A stretch of 64,000 nucleotides of DNA from Prinia subflava (Eukaryota > Chordata > Aves > Passeriformes > Cisticolidae): NCBI RefSeq assembly GCF_021018805.1, contig NW_026960613.1, positions 2,046,001-2,110,000 of the forward strand. Reading direction: 5' to 3'. Within the stretch, counting starts at the first letter, position 1. Each line of letters starts with the position of its first letter. Below, piece after piece: positions 1 through 63,583 of the stretch. A program made the translations under genes and the position numbers. The notes beneath the pieces were generated by a model that saw nothing but the letters and a program-made list of their open reading frames with translations, was not told the origin of the DNA and searched no databases.

Positions 1-864
1 AAACTCTGCAGAAATCCTCAGTTCCTGCACCCTCTTCACATCAATAGCACATGACCGCTTTGTGCATCTTATGGCCATTGTCTCAAACAGGCTCTCCCCT
101 TCAGTTCACAGCTGGGTCATATCCAGCATGCCACACTGCTCCTGTGTGCATGATGAGACCAGACCCAGGGCTTCTCTCATATAAAACACTGAAGCATAGC
201 AGTATAGTTCAGAGAAGGGAAAATAAACCAACGAGCAAGGCAGCAACCTGTAACCAGAAAGGAAGGATAAGAACTATGATCAGAACCCAACTATAGAGTA
301 TGAGGCAAAAAAAGGGGCAGGCTGGCAGCAGAGAACCATGCCTGTCATTAGAACCCCAAAAGTATGCATAAAATATTGCAGGGGGAGGGGGAAAATCTCT
401 CCACAAAGCCTGATGAACAGTGCTGCAGCATTCCATTTTCTAATAGTAGAGTCATGCTGCACCACAAACTTCAGAGACAGCTCAAGAGCCCCCTTGTACC
501 AACATTCCAGCAGGGCAGATAGAACTAGGATTATTGATATCCTTTGCTGCAGAGAAGCCAAAGCAGCAGGAGACCCGACAGCTCAGGGCCATCATCAGCG
601 AAGCAAGAGATACCTGCTACCAGGCTCTTTAAGTTGGTGCTTCCTGACAAATTGAAGCAGGGAAGAGACAGACTGCCAAACCAATTTCTTCTGTTAACTT
701 GGGCTGAGACAACAACGAAAAACAACCTTGAACACACCAGGGAAGCATGCATACAGATAGGCTCCACCAGACTGAGGAGTGCTCAGACAGCACGAGACAT
801 GGAGTTTACAGGGACAGCACAAACTACACTGTACCAGGCACACACAAAAGAGTGTTGTAGGATC
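1..864. other. Downstream flank, nothing recognised
   Basis: Sequence beyond the VCP 3' end. Short open frames occur on both strands but show no family resemblance. The CAG/GAC-rich stretch 540-800 has no repeat structure I can identify. Confidence 0.5.
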
Positions 865-1183
865 TTTATTATTTTTTATAATTTTTGTGGGTTTTTTTTT
901 TGATACAGGCTAGCATTGTATTCTTTACTAAAGCTGCTGATTCTGCCACATAAACTAGAACAGAAATTTCTCAGAAATTAAGTCAGTTCCCCTCCTTGTT
1001 AATTCACTGCCTCCCAACTGAACACCACTGGATTTGTGTTTGCAGAAAATATTCGCTGTACAAAGTCTGGTATGCAGCTACACTGTTCTGACTGAAGAAT
1101 GAAGAAGCTAAGAGTCCACTGAACATTGGATTTTTTTGCTGTACAGTGTGGCCTGATGTGGAGCTGGTCCATCAAGCTGAGAG
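865..1183 (-). other. VCP: VCP 3' UTR with AATAAA signal
   Basis: On the minus strand an AATAAA hexamer lies at 870-865, about 315 nt after the stop codon, within an A/T-rich tract. Cleavage would fall near 840-855. I see no earlier hexamer between the stop and this point. The UTR end is inferred, not proven. Confidence 0.6.
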
Positions 1184-52612
<51,429 letters not shown>

Positions 52613-53330
52613 GGCGCTGAGAAGAGGCGAGGCGGCCGGCAGCAGCTCCTCAATACGGGTGATGGTAGGTGTCGGACAGACTCACAGAAGCGATGGTACG
52701 TTAAGACGCTTCGTGCTGACTGAACCTCAGAACCGACTCAGCGGAAAAGGAAACCCCGCCTCGCGCTGCCTCACCGGCGTAACAACAGCATGCGCTGACC
52801 AATCAGAAATTTCGTCCGGCCACCATCTTAGCCAATCGGAAAGGTGGAAGCGAGGGGACGAGGAAAAAAAAAGAACGCGCACTCTTCCTCTGCCTTGGGC
52901 CTATCCTTCTCCCAGTCATCACGAGCTAATAGCAACACCCGTCAGCCAATTGCAGCGCCTTCCTTGCCATGGCCGTTCTACAGGGCGATACGGGTCGAGC
53001 AGCCAATGGCAAAAATCCACCAACACGAAAATCCAGGCGGAAAGTCCCACTACGACAGCCATCCGAGCTACTCTCCGCCTAGCGATTGGCTAGCACCCGA
53101 GGAAAGGGAAACGTGTGGGAAGGATTGCAGCCGAGCAGGAGGTCCGGGAGGCGAGTGCTCGGTGAGCAGCTCCAGTGCGCTTTGCGCGCCCGGGCTCAGC
53201 TGACTGGACCGTGCGCCTGGGCTCGGGCAGTGAGGCAGGTTTGGACCCGTAGAAGATGGTCTCTGCGGACTCGGCGAGGCTTTGTGGGGGACATGCCCCA
53301 GAGGCTTGATTTCCCCCCGAGTGAAAAGGT

Positions 53331-53789
53331 GTGTGTAGGGGCCCAGCCCTTCCTCTCCACCCAAAGGCACCTGTAGGACTCCTTTCCTCAATTTTTTTTG
53401 TTTTGTTTTGTTTTTGGAGGTTTTTCTTTTCCCTGATTGATTTTTAGGCAGGACTGGACTGCCCCATGAGGCCCCACTGCAGGACTCATGTTCCTAGCAG
53501 CTTATCCCAGCACAGACCCTGTTCCACCAGGGGTTTGAAGCTCTAGTTCCCCTTGAACCACATGAAACAACCATCCCACAGCTTTTCCATTACTAGCCAT
53601 CCCTCTGCAACCACTTCTCGGTCTGTTTGGGCACTCACATCCTCACCTGGGTGGTATTTCCTTAGGGCTAGAAACATTGCTGTAGCCAAGTAGCATTGCA
53701 TCTACAGCCCCAGCCCTGCTCATATCAGGAGGAATCAGACATGTACGATGCTTGTTCTCAAGCATCCAGTGCTGGCAGGCACTCCCTTG
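53331..53789. other. Upstream of VCP, unassigned
   Basis: Moderately GC-rich unique-looking sequence with a TTTTGTTTTGTTTT run near 53395. No neighbouring gene is found. Confidence 0.4.
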
Positions 53790-54475
53790 CTTTCTTCTAG
53801 ATGCTTATGAATAATTTTGTAATAAACGCCAATCGCTTGTTTTAGAAATTTATAAAAGTTTAATAAAAATAAAATGGTTATAAAAATAATAATACAAATA
53901 TAGTAATAAAGGTTAAACAATTAGAGTTAGGACAATTAATGAGACAATAACAGCAAAGAGTTACAGCCCGGGCTGGGTACCTCTTCCTGGACAAAAGTGA
54001 GCCAGGAAAAGGACCCCGTTAAAAGAAAATTCACTCTTTAAGAGGAGTAATCTATTGCATATACAAAACACTTCATGATTATGCATATATTTTATTTAAA
54101 ACAAGAAATCCGTCTGGTACTTGTCAAAAATTTTCTGTTAATCCCCAGGCGCCTTTGAGTCTGTCAGGCTTGAAGAGGTTCGTTTCTGTTGATAAGGAAT
54201 GCCCTAAATCCCTCTCCTCTGGAAAATTTAGGGGTTTCTGTAATTGTTATCTCTGTGCGAAGAACCCCCTGATTATCTTCTCCTTTTCCCGAGATAATAA
54301 AAAGAATACCTCACACATATAGTTTCTTATTTTAACTACTAAAGCTTAATTTTAATTACAAAACTACATTTACTATATTATTAAAATGTTAATACAGCAT
54401 AACTTTTTAACCTAGCATAATACATATAATAAATATCTGCATAGAGCCATATAATATGCATTTTTCACAATTTAA
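53790..54475 (-). mobile_element. A/T-rich LTR-like sequence
   Basis: Clusters of TTTATT and AATAAA-type words, a repeated TAATA pattern near 53845-53935, and blocks such as TTATCTTCTCCTTTTCCCGA near 54273 suggest a minus-strand LTR. No TSD or sister copy was found, so the ends are approximate. Confidence 0.4.
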
Positions 54476-54647
54476 TTACCTGGTGGTCTTCCAAGGAGCC
54501 AACTAGTGCTTAATCCCTGCCTCCTCTCTTCTGCCTTCCTTTTTTTAAAGCCCAAGCAGTAAGATGGGACTGAAGAAGTGAGGCCGTGGGGCTCTCCCAG
54601 CCCAGAGGAGTCTCTCTGCTCAATTAAACCTCTCCCAGCAAGGTGTT

Positions 54648-55094
54648 TGTCATGGTTTAGGAATGGTACTCCCCATTTTGGTGCCCCCACCTAGACTCTC
54701 CTAAACCACAGGCTGCTCTCTCCCTCCCTCTTCCTGTCCCGCTTCCCACTTTGTCAGGATGGAGTTGAGAACTGGAGACACAAAAGGTGAAAATTATGGG
54801 TTGAGATAAGAACAATTTACTGGAAACAGCAATGAAATGAGAAAACTGAACAGTAGCAACAATATTAATAATGAAAGGTATAAGAAGAGAAAAAAATTAC
54901 ATGGAAAGCCCCCAACAATAAACAAATGCCAGACCATTCAGTCTGCCACTCAGTTTTCTCAACACGGAGGAACTCCTTCTCCTCCGAAGCAAGAGACCCT
55001 TTCCCCTGTCCCCGGCAATGATGTGAGATGGTATAGAATAACCTCCCTCCCCACTACTGCAAAAGTTAATCCTGTCCTGGCCAGAACCAGAACA
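54648..55094 (-). mobile_element. Solo LTR, family D copy 2
   Basis: The plus strand starts TGTCATGGTTTAGG and ends GGCCAGAACCAGAACA, the reverse complement of the family at 32300-32652. Flanks GTGTT (54643-54647) and GCGTT (55095-55099) are a one-mismatch TSD. It also shares GGTTGAGATAAGAACAATTT, the inverse of ATTGTTCTTATCTCAACC. Confidence 0.85.
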
Positions 55095-56754
55095 GCGTTG
55101 TCCCCTAGGGTTTTCTATCCCCTCTGTTCATCCCTCACTGTCCGAGATATTATTTTCTGAAGGAATTACAGGGCAAAGTCCTCTTAGGTCTGTTATAAAT
55201 GCTAATCTAATATTCTAATTGAAAATATGATTTGGTTTATTGAAAAATCTAATTACAGAATTTCGGTTAAAACTCTCAGTAGAGTTACGTTGATGATAAA
55301 CCCGGGATCCTCAAAGGGTGAACTGGCACGCAGCCTTTAGAGCACTGCAGCTCCTCTAAAAGTTCACGAATTTGCCCTGTTTGGGGTCTAGGTTTTATAC
55401 ACTTTATTTTGCCCTGGCATAAGATTTCCTTACAGTTTCTTTGTTTCCCGGGACTAGTTATTCGAATTCATTGTTGTCGTTGGTCTGCTGAAAGGAGTTT
55501 CTTCTGGGAGGGAGAGGTGCTAATTTCAGTTTTCTGGTGGGTGAATGGAGACCGAGGTTTGTGAATGGAAAGGCATTCTTCTCCTTTGCCTTGCAGTTCT
55601 AAACTATTTCTTCCCTCTTGTGGGAGAGAAGGCTTGCCAAAAGCTTGGCTAATGCGGTTGTGGGACCTTCCTCATACAAAATTAGCTGCACCAAACACCA
55701 GGTGGGAGCAGGTGACCCTTCACCCTTGCTCAGTGTCACACAAAGGGGCCCAGAGCCATGCAGTGTGGTTAGGACAGACCCCCTCCCCCGCGGGGCTAGA
55801 GGGGACACACCGGCACAGGTCTCAACACTGCCACCTTCCCTGGCTAGTGCAAGGGGATAGAAGTCAGACCTAGAGCTGCGTGCTTCAGGCAAAACCACTT
55901 CTCTGGGCTCCAAACTACAGTGATGAAGTAAAGCAACCAGTATACAAAGCACAGGTAGGACAGACAATTTGACAAAGCCTTTGCATTATGAGATAGTCTG
56001 ACTGACACCAGCTTCCTGGAGCAGGGAGCACAGAGCTGGCCCCACTGTATACAGCAGCACAGTTGATGCCAATTTCAAAGGAATGAGGACATCTCTGCCC
56101 TCGATCTCCCACAAACCCAGGGCATAGCCCACAGGCTCACAGCATCAAGGCCATGATTGCAGATGTTCACTCTGGAAAAAGAACACAGTAAAACTTAAGA
56201 TAAAGCCTCAGCTCTATTAGAAAAGGAGATCTAGTCTGTTTCACTCCTTTTGGAATCCAGCTTTATCCAAGAGTAATTCTGAGTCTTGGAGGCCTTAAAG
56301 GCCTCATGCCAACCTGGTGCCGCGAGAATTCAGCAGCTAGGGATGGGGAGATGACTGGGTTAGCTTGAAGGGTCCTGGCTTGTAGTCCCAAAGTAATCCT
56401 GTATGCTTCTGGTGAGAGACTCTCTGTGTGGGAAGGTTGTCTGCTTCAGACACTGTTGGGAAGAAAGAAATAAAAGCAAAATGGTGAGGACGATGGTAGA
56501 TTTGCTCAAGGAACCTTGTAGCTGGGAACGCCAAGGCCTGGAGGATAACAGTGTGGGAACTCCCATATATTATACCTACTGCTCTTTATACTCCATCTGT
56601 TTTGAGAAATAGAATCTCTGTGTAGAAATAACGTAGGTCTTTGAAGAGACTTGGAGGCCCTCTCATGGACATGCTTGAGCTCCCTGTTTTGGGAGAGAGA
56701 AGATCAAAGCTCAGAGATCATAAAAAGCACAGAAATCACAGCATGCTGGTAAAA
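55095..56754. other. Unassigned intergenic sequence
   Basis: Possibly more minus-strand LTR sequence at 55160-55560 (TTTATT words near 55238 and 55398). I cannot delimit it. No conserved coding frame. Confidence 0.35.
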
Positions 56755-56985
56755 TACGCATGTGCAGGCCCTTGATAAATGGGTGCAAACAGCAGCCCCA
56801 CCGCTACTAGCATGGACTGAGCCTGAAGGTGCTGTGATCCTGCTTGAGTGTCTCTACCCAGGTGTTGCTTCAGGATCCTCCAGACAGCGAGGTAATCAGA
56901 TACATTTACTCTTTGCATTTCAGCCATGTTTTTGTGGTTATTCCAGCTGCCTGCCTGTGTCAACTCACACAGACCCGAAACCAGG
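56755..56985 (+). repeat. Copy of the intron-7 LTR-like repeat
   Basis: Aligns with 37270-37516 over the phrases AACAGCAGCC, GTGTCTCTACCCAGGTGTTG, CTTCAGGATCC and CTGCCTGTGTCAACTCACAC. A second copy supports a dispersed repeat. Confidence 0.65.
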
Positions 56986-57257
56986 TACAAAGGGAAAGGC
57001 CTGAAAGAGAGGGAGTATTGAAGCATTAAGAAGTTTACCCCGCCCCCAGCTTCTGCCCTCCAATTTAACATCACAGAACCAGACTTTGGCTTGGTGGCTT
57101 GGTGTAAGCCCTTTTGTGCCCTGGGGAGTCCTGCTAAGCTACAACCCTTGGTCTCTCAGAGCAGACACGGGGAGGGGGGAAGCTCTTCATACACACTGGA
57201 GCTGTGGGTGCAGGCTAGCAATTGATGAGCTAAACTGTCCACAGTTTGAAACACAGG

Positions 57258-57816
57258 TGTCCTGGTTTTGTTTGGTATAAGAGTTCATTTTCTTCTCAGT
57301 AGCTGGTACAATGCTGTGTTTTGGATTCAGTATGAGAATAATGCTCATAACACACTGATGTTTTGGTTGTTGCTGAGCAGTGCTTACCCTAAGACAAGGG
57401 CTTTTCAGTGTCTCATGCTCTGCCAGTGAGGAGCTGCACAAGAAGCTGGGAGGGAGTACAGCCAGGACAGCTGACCTGAACTGGCCAAAGGGATATTCCA
57501 CACCATAGAAATCATGTGCAGTATATAAACTGGGAGAGGTACTAAGAAGGGGAGCCAATCTGGTTTTGGGGACAGATTTTGACATCAGTCAGCAAGTGGT
57601 GAGTAACTATATTGTGCATCACTTGTTTTTCTTGGGTTTTATCTCTCTTTTAAAAATATTTTTATTATAATTTTTTATTTTGTTTCAATTATTAAACTGT
57701 TCTTATCTCAGCCTACAAGTTTTACTTTTAGTTCTCCTCCCTGTTCCACCAGGGTGGGGGAGAATGAGCAAGCAGCTATGTGGTGCTTAGTTGGAAGTTG
57801 GGCTTAAACCATGACA
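57258..57816 (+). mobile_element. 5' LTR, family E copy 3, of a broken provirus
   Basis: TGTCCTGGTTTTG...TTAAACCATGACA, similar to 42126-42690. It is followed at 57817 by GTCCTTTTTGGTGCCGAGTG, the layout of a short spacer plus a primer-binding site, so this is a proviral 5' LTR rather than a solo LTR. Confidence 0.9.
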
Positions 57817-59258
57817 GTCCTTTTTGGTGCCGAGTGTAGGGTTTAAAGGGTTGAGATAACAGATCTGACCAGAGCATGTTAAAACAAGATTGTTATAAAC
57901 ATTCGTTGTACTGGTTTAATAGTTGCAGGTTACAATGTGGATTTATTTGCTCTCACGGTTGTTGCATTTTGTCTCGGGGATGTGTTCTGTAATACCGGTA
58001 ATACCTTACTTGCAGTATGTGTTCCCTGGCATAATGTATATTGTCCTTGGGGCCTGGGCTAAGACTATCATTGTGGGGTACTTTTTAGTATTGGCTTATG
58101 TCACGATCCAAGCAGGAATCGTGATAGGTTCGTGTGATCTCAGAGTGCAAAAAGTACTCGAGGGGACAATAGTTTAATCATACAACAAATGCACCTTTAT
58201 TGAGTGCCAACAACACTTGCGATAGAGGGAATGAGAAAGGAAAAATAGGATACAGAGCGAGGAAAGGGGGGCAGGGGGATATAGCTACCAACGGCAGAGG
58301 CGTCCTCGTGGCGTGGCGTCTGGCCAGTGGATCCGTCTTCTGTCCGTGGGGAGATCTCAAAGTGTGAGTCACAGGGGGGAAGCTTTTATAGTCATTTCAG
58401 AAGCGGGACGGGGGGGGGGGGGGGGGGGGCGGGGGGGGGGGGGGGAGGAAGGGGGGGGAGCACCTGGCCAACGCGGGGAGAAGCGGGGAGGGAGCACCTG
58501 AAAGTCATTGTGAGGAGCCCCGTTGCTCTGGGAACCAGGTGCAACCGTTTAGATCAAGCAGGTCTGGGACAAGCAGGTCTGGGCCTGGTTGCAGGTAAGC
58601 ACAGGCTGTCCAGCCGTCCATTGTCTTTGTACAAGTTCCCATGGGAGCCAGCTCCGGTCCAGTAGTCACACCTGCAGTTCAGTGCTTGGTACACACACAC
58701 ACCGTGGGTTAGGCCCGAGCCCCTTGCACACAGTCCCTTCCTTGACAGAGGACCTTGACGAAGGTCGTGAGGCAAAACCAGGGACCCTCGGGCCCTGACT
58801 CTCACAGCTTATGACAACATCGCTGGTTGGGACACCAGTCTAGTGTGTGTATTCAGTATTGCAGGCATCTCTGTACTTTGGGAGGCACCTATAGGGAACA
58901 ATTAATAATCACAACTTCAGCCTTTTCTCCTCAGAGGAACAACATATTGGGGAGACACCTTCCTACATCTTTCTTCCCTCCTTCTTTATTTCCTTCCTTC
59001 TACTCCAGGCTGATTGCAGTAACGTTTGAGAACTTTGAAGATTTTGAATACCTTTGAAACTAATCTGGTGTTTTTTGCTAGGAGCCAGCATGTTGCTGCA
59101 TATGGTTCAGGTCTTCTTTAAGGGATGTCCAGTACACCTTGAATCAACTACCCCAGGGGTGGAAACACAGCATTACCATCTGCCATGGACTGATCCAGAC
59201 TGTACTGGAACAGGGTGAAGCTCTAGAACACCTTCAATACATTGATAATATTGTGTGG
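57817..59258 (+). pseudogene. ERV leader and RT remnant, interrupted
   Basis: Leader sequence from 57817 holds a hydrophobic frame starting near 57944 that is cut at 58098 by an LTR and resumes at 58812, reaching a stop near 58885. After a deletion removing gag and early pol, RT text appears at about 59090-59258, including LPQGWKHSITICHGLIQT and the active site as YIDN instead of YIDD. The RT is then cut again at 59258. Confidence 0.75.
58099..58806 (-). mobile_element. Solo LTR inserted in ERV leader
   Basis: TSD GCTTA at 58094-58098 and 58807-58811. The plus strand reads TGTCACGATCC...ACTCTCACA. A TTTATT near 58196 implies minus orientation. It contains G runs of 20 and 15 (58410-58445). 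Confidence 0.87.
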
Positions 59259-61190
59259 ATGTCATTGTTACAGAGATAAGAGTTTAACATGAAGGGTGAC
59301 CCAAAATCATGTATTCCATATCTTCTCTAAGTCAATCTGAAAAGAACAGGGTATATGCCTTTATTAATATTCAGCTCTTTATTAAAGTGGTCAGCTCATT
59401 ATTAAAGTCATCAGCAGGATTGCAGAGTCAAATCGGAGTTTTCCACGCTGCTGCAGCCATCCGAAGGAGCAGGTGCTGTCCCAGTTCATCATTCCACTGC
59501 AAACAGTAGATGCCGAGTCCTTGTTCCCATAGGACCAGCTGGGAGTTCTCTCTGGTCAACCATCAGAAGGCAGAGCGGCGGCACTCTGTCACTAGTGTGC
59601 AGAGTCAGCTCTCTGCCCTCAGGGAAAAACCTTGAGAGTTTCCCCTTGTCTCAGTCAGTTCAGCTGGCCAGTTCCCATTCCATTCAGGCTCCTCATAGGT
59701 CATGGTGAATCTTCAAACCAGGCCAGGGGGTGCATCCACTTATTGCTCGGCCAGGGCACTATCTAATTCTCCTCTGACGAATCTAGCTTCTTGTCTTGGG
59801 GTGCAGTTTCCCTAAAAAACCCTCCCAGGATCCACCGGGGCGGCCCTATCTGCATATACAAATGCATATGCATTGGTCGTGGTTGAAGCAGAGGCACTCC
59901 TGCTGAAGGAGGTAGTTACAAAGAACAATAACCAGGCAATCAAGGCCGGAGCTGCTCCTTTTCACTTTTTAATGAGGTAGGAAAGTGTTGCCAGGCAACT
60001 CCTCTTCAGGGCAGCTTCCCTCCCCACTCAAACTGGCTGGGGTGTGGGGGTTAAACAGGAAAAACCCCCATTCCTCCAAAAGGCTGGGCGATGGTACAAA
60101 CCGGGAGGAGGGGGGCCACACTCCCAGAGCTCTCCCAACATGCCAATGCGTGCTCCGTGTTCTCCTCCGGGGGGGACGGAGCTGTCCTGCCACGGGGCTA
60201 GGACAGGGACAGCCCAGCCTTTTTTTTGACTGGGAAACTTGTTCATAACAAATCGACCCAAGTTCGTTTACTGCCTCTTTAAGACCCGCACTTGAGAAGC
60301 GAAACTTCTGTGCTTTACCTCAGTTCAGGGAAGGGGGAGGCGGCTGGTGGGGGTGCAGGGTCCCTTTAAAACAGGCAATAGACGTACGGAGAGCTTTGTA
60401 TTCTTCTTTCTGTGCTCCCGAGGGGGTTGTCTCGGGCAGGTCTCTGAGTCACAACCCAGGAAGCTTCATTTCACAATCCGAAGCTACTTTGAAGTGTATT
60501 TTGCGACAACTTCACTGTGGCTGCCTGCTGTTTTGCAGAGGAGAGGTCAGACCCGCTCTCCACGAAAGTTCCAGCTGCCTGCTGTTTGCCAAGGAAGGGG
60601 GGGCGAAGCTTGCCCGAAGCTACCAGAGACACTTCTTTGGACTTTTTCGCCGCTGCCCACAGCTGTTACTGCCAACAGGACCTTCGCAGTCTCGGGAAAT
60701 GGTATTTCGTAAACCCCAACTGCCGACCAGACCGCTGCCCCCGGGAGAACCCCTGTTGAGTGGCATGGAGCGGGCAGCTCAGCAGCACTGACTCTTTTTT
60801 TTAAATTGGAAAAAAAAAATTCTTCCAGGTATTGGCTTTGTCCCTGTCCTCCGTTGGTTGTTCTTTGGGGAAGGAAGGAGTTCTGGAACCGCAGAGGCTG
60901 TTTCTGTGTTGTTTTTCCTTTGTTCTTTCTTTCAGTCACGTGGTCTGGAGAAGGGGGCTTCTCCGCCATATTGTTTTCTTTGTTCCGGGGAGGGGCAGGA
61001 CTCAACTTTTGTATCTAGTGGTTATTACTGTTATCTTGGTTGTTGCTGTTTTTCTTTTTAGTAAACTGTTATTTTTTCACTTATATCTCCTTGCATTCAT
61101 CTCTCCTTATTGGTGAAAGGGGAGTGGTTAAAACTAAGGGGCGGTAACTCATTGTGGAGTCTGCCCTGTATAATTGTCTTCAAGGATACA
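59259..61190 (+). mobile_element. Solo LTR, family A copy 3, inserted in RT
   Basis: The RT reading stops at GTGTGG (59253-59258) and resumes after a second GTGTGG (61191-61196). The right part matches family A (CACTTATATCTCC, TTGTCTTCAAGGATACA). Its left end does not begin with a clear TG, so the edge could be off by a few bases. It holds another LTR at 59338-60250. Confidence 0.75.
59338..60250 (-). mobile_element. Nested LTR inside family A LTR
   Basis: On the minus strand it starts TGTTATGAACAAG at 60250 and ends at 59338. A 4-bp AATC flanks both sides (59334-59337 and 60251-60254), as for gammaretrovirus-like integration. TTTATT words near 59362 and 59380 fit minus-strand polyadenylation signals. 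Family A sequence continues on either side. Confidence 0.65.
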
Positions 61191-61384
61191 GTGTGGCAGC
61201 ACAGCAGAAGTTTTTGAGAAAGAGAAGAAAATAATTCAAATAATTCTGAAAGGTGGTTTTGCCATAAAACAATGTAAGGCAAAAGGACCTGTCCAGGAGA
61301 TCCACCTTTTAGGAATAAAATGGCAAGTTGGAAGTCATCAGATCCCAATGGACATTATTAAGAAGATAACAGCACTGTCTCCAC
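61191..61384 (+). pseudogene. ERVL RT fragment, continuation
   Basis: Continues the RT from 59258: TAEVFEKEKKIIQIILKGGF, then VQEIHLLGIKWQVGS and MDIIKKITALS. It is interrupted at the TSD TCCAC. Confidence 0.88.
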
Positions 61385-62130
61385 TGTAATATATTATGTA
61401 ATTCGTGTTCATGCAATATAAATGTATAAGCATCCATGTTCATGTTATATGATGTATTGATGGTATAAATTCGGCCATGTTTTAGGAGGAATACGGTAGC
61501 AGTCACCCAGGCTTGGAAATAAAGTAAAAGGATTAAGAATTGAAAAACGCCCTTGCTCAAAACTTGGGCAAGGACCATGATATACAACAGAAAGGAGGGT
61601 GGCTACGAGAAGAGATAAGCCCACTCTGGAGATGGACTCAACAATGACCAACAATTATCGCTCGATATGGATCTAGACTTCATTATCTGGGGTGTGCATC
61701 CCAATACAAGATTCCCCGAAATTGCTTGATATGGATCTAGACTTCATTATCTAGGGTGTGCATCCCAATACAAGATTCCCCGAAATCGAATCCAGTATTC
61801 ATCTCTTCTTGGAAATCCAATCAACCGTCTGGCAGTGAGGACATAATTACATGAATATGGAGAAAGAGTGTGAAAAGGACAAAGAAGTATGAAGCAATGC
61901 CCTGTCCGACCAAAACTGTATATAAACTGACTCTGCTGGGACTGAAATTGTGAACAGGGGAGCTACGGTGCGATAGAGGCCAGAGCTAGGTTCACCCAGT
62001 GCCAGTCCTGGGCTCGACACTGACTTTGTGGCTTTCTCATTTTTTTCCAAATTTTGATTCCAAATTTTATTTTTGTAAATTATTAATAAAATTAATTTTT
62101 ATTAATTGGATTGGCTATGTATTTATAGCA
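61385..62130 (+). mobile_element. Solo LTR inserted in RT, with TATA box
   Basis: 746 bp, TGTAATATATTATG...ATTTATAGCA, with TSD TCCAC at 61380-61384 and 62131-62135. It has a TATA box near 61918 (GTATATAAACTG) and A/T-rich termination words near 62085. Confidence 0.93.
61660..61787 (+). repeat. 64-bp tandem duplication in LTR U3
   Basis: Two nearly identical 64-bp units (GATATGGATCTAGACTTCAT in each, starting at 61664 and 61728) upstream of the TATA box, in the position of a retroviral enhancer repeat. Confidence 0.93.
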
Positions 62131-62372
62131 TCCACCAACTAACAAGAAACAAACACAAGCTTTTTTAGGTGTTGTGGGATTTTGGATAATGCACATTCCA
62201 AGTTACATCCTGATTATCAGCCCTCTCTATCAAGTAACCTGGAAGAAGAATGATTTCCAATAGGGCCCTGAGCCACAACAAGGCTTTGAAAAAGTCATGC
62301 AGGAGATAGTTCATGCTGTATCCCTTGGGCCAGTCCAAACAGGGCAAGATATAAAAAGACGTGCTTTATACT
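62131..62372 (+). pseudogene. ERVL RT/connection fragment, continuation
   Basis: Picks up after the LTR: KKQTQAFLGVVGFWIMHIPS, SPLYQVTWKKNDFQ, a TAG stop, and EIVHAVSLGPVQTGQDIK. It ends near 62372, where LTR-like sequence begins. Confidence 0.87.
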
Positions 62373-62748
62373 TGTCAGGAAAATTAATCCACAAACACCA
62401 GAGATTTATGTCCAAAAAGGAGACAGAGGAGTCCTGTTACTTTATTCAAATAAAGGGAGAGGCCATGGGGCATTCCCCTGAGGTCTCTCAAAATTTTGGA
62501 GGATGCAGCCTCGTTTTTATCCTAATTTCCTGACCACATTTCCCTCTCTCTTTCCTTATTGGCTGAGGTACTTGAGAGGTACAGACTTCCTGAAAGGCCT
62601 AGTGCCTAAGAGCCCCTTCTAATGTATAACCCCTCCCTTTTTTTTTCCCTGTGTCAATCAGTGGAATTCCCATGGAATTTATGGTTCTTCCCATTGTTTC
62701 TTTCATCTCTCAGTATCCATTTTTATTTATCAGCAGACCCACAGTTTG
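62373..62748 (-). mobile_element. LTR-like sequence
   Basis: Starts TGTCAGGAAAATTAATCC in the plus sense and carries TTTATTCAAATAAAGG near 62438. It lies between the RT remnant and the next provirus. The right end and TSD were not found. Confidence 0.4.
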
Positions 62749-63583
62749 TGTTGGGGGTTAGATTTGTTTTGTTTTTTCACTTACAGAATTTTTTTCCCAT
62801 AAGTTTCCAAGAGGCCATGATGACTACTTAGTCAGAACAAAAGGGAGTACTTTAGGGACATGGCAGCACAAGACTACACCTATTGTTTTTGTGTCTCTGG
62901 GATCGTCCCTCAGAAGGGAGAGATGACGAGCTTTGGGAAAGGCAAGAAGACAGAGCTGGGGGAGGGGAATTCACTCTTGCTTGCTCCCAGCATCGAGAAG
63001 GACGGTCAAGCTGCCCCCCCCCCCCCCCCGTTGCAGGAAGAGTTCACGGCCATCACTCTGCTTCTGTCTCGTCCTGGGAAATCTACCGTCATCTGCTCAT
63101 GTACCCAGGAATCCTGAGCTCGCTTTCTCCAGCCTCCCCCCACTGCCGCTGCTTCTTCGGAGCTTTGAGGTTCCCCTGCTACTCTGTAGCCCTGCACTGC
63201 CAAGCCCTGCTGGGACACCCCAGCCGCTCCAGGTACCAGCACAGAGCTCCTCATCTCGTCCGCCAGCCCGGGACTTTCCTCCCTTCCGGCTCGGCCTCTC
63301 GGAGCCCTGCAGGGGCACCGAGATCAAACTGCCCCGGGCTTTTTTGTGAAAGAAAGCCCTCAAGGTTCCTGGTTCTGTTTACTATTAGTGCTGTAGTTGT
63401 TGTTTGTTTGTTGTTTTGTCATATATACTAGTAAAGAAATGTTATTCCTATCCCCATACCTCTGTCTGAAAGCTCCTTTAATTTTTTAAATTAGAATAAT
63501 TTGGAGGTAGGGGATTCGAATTCTCCATCTCTAGGGAGGTCCTGCCTCCTTCCTAGCAGATACCTGTCTTTCAAACCAAGACA
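62749..63583 (+). mobile_element. 5' LTR, family C copy 3, of a provirus leaving the window
   Basis: TGTTGGGGGTTAG...TTTCAAACCAAGACA, followed at 63584 by GATTTTTGGCGCCCACTGTG, a spacer plus primer-binding-site-like sequence. Similar to the solo LTRs at 9561 and 33793. The 3' part is beyond 64000. Confidence 0.93.

Noticed and set aside
53086..53376. 96-codon plus-strand ORF in the CpG island
   Set aside because: Composition-driven open frame in GC-rich sequence; no recognisable domain and no partner exon.
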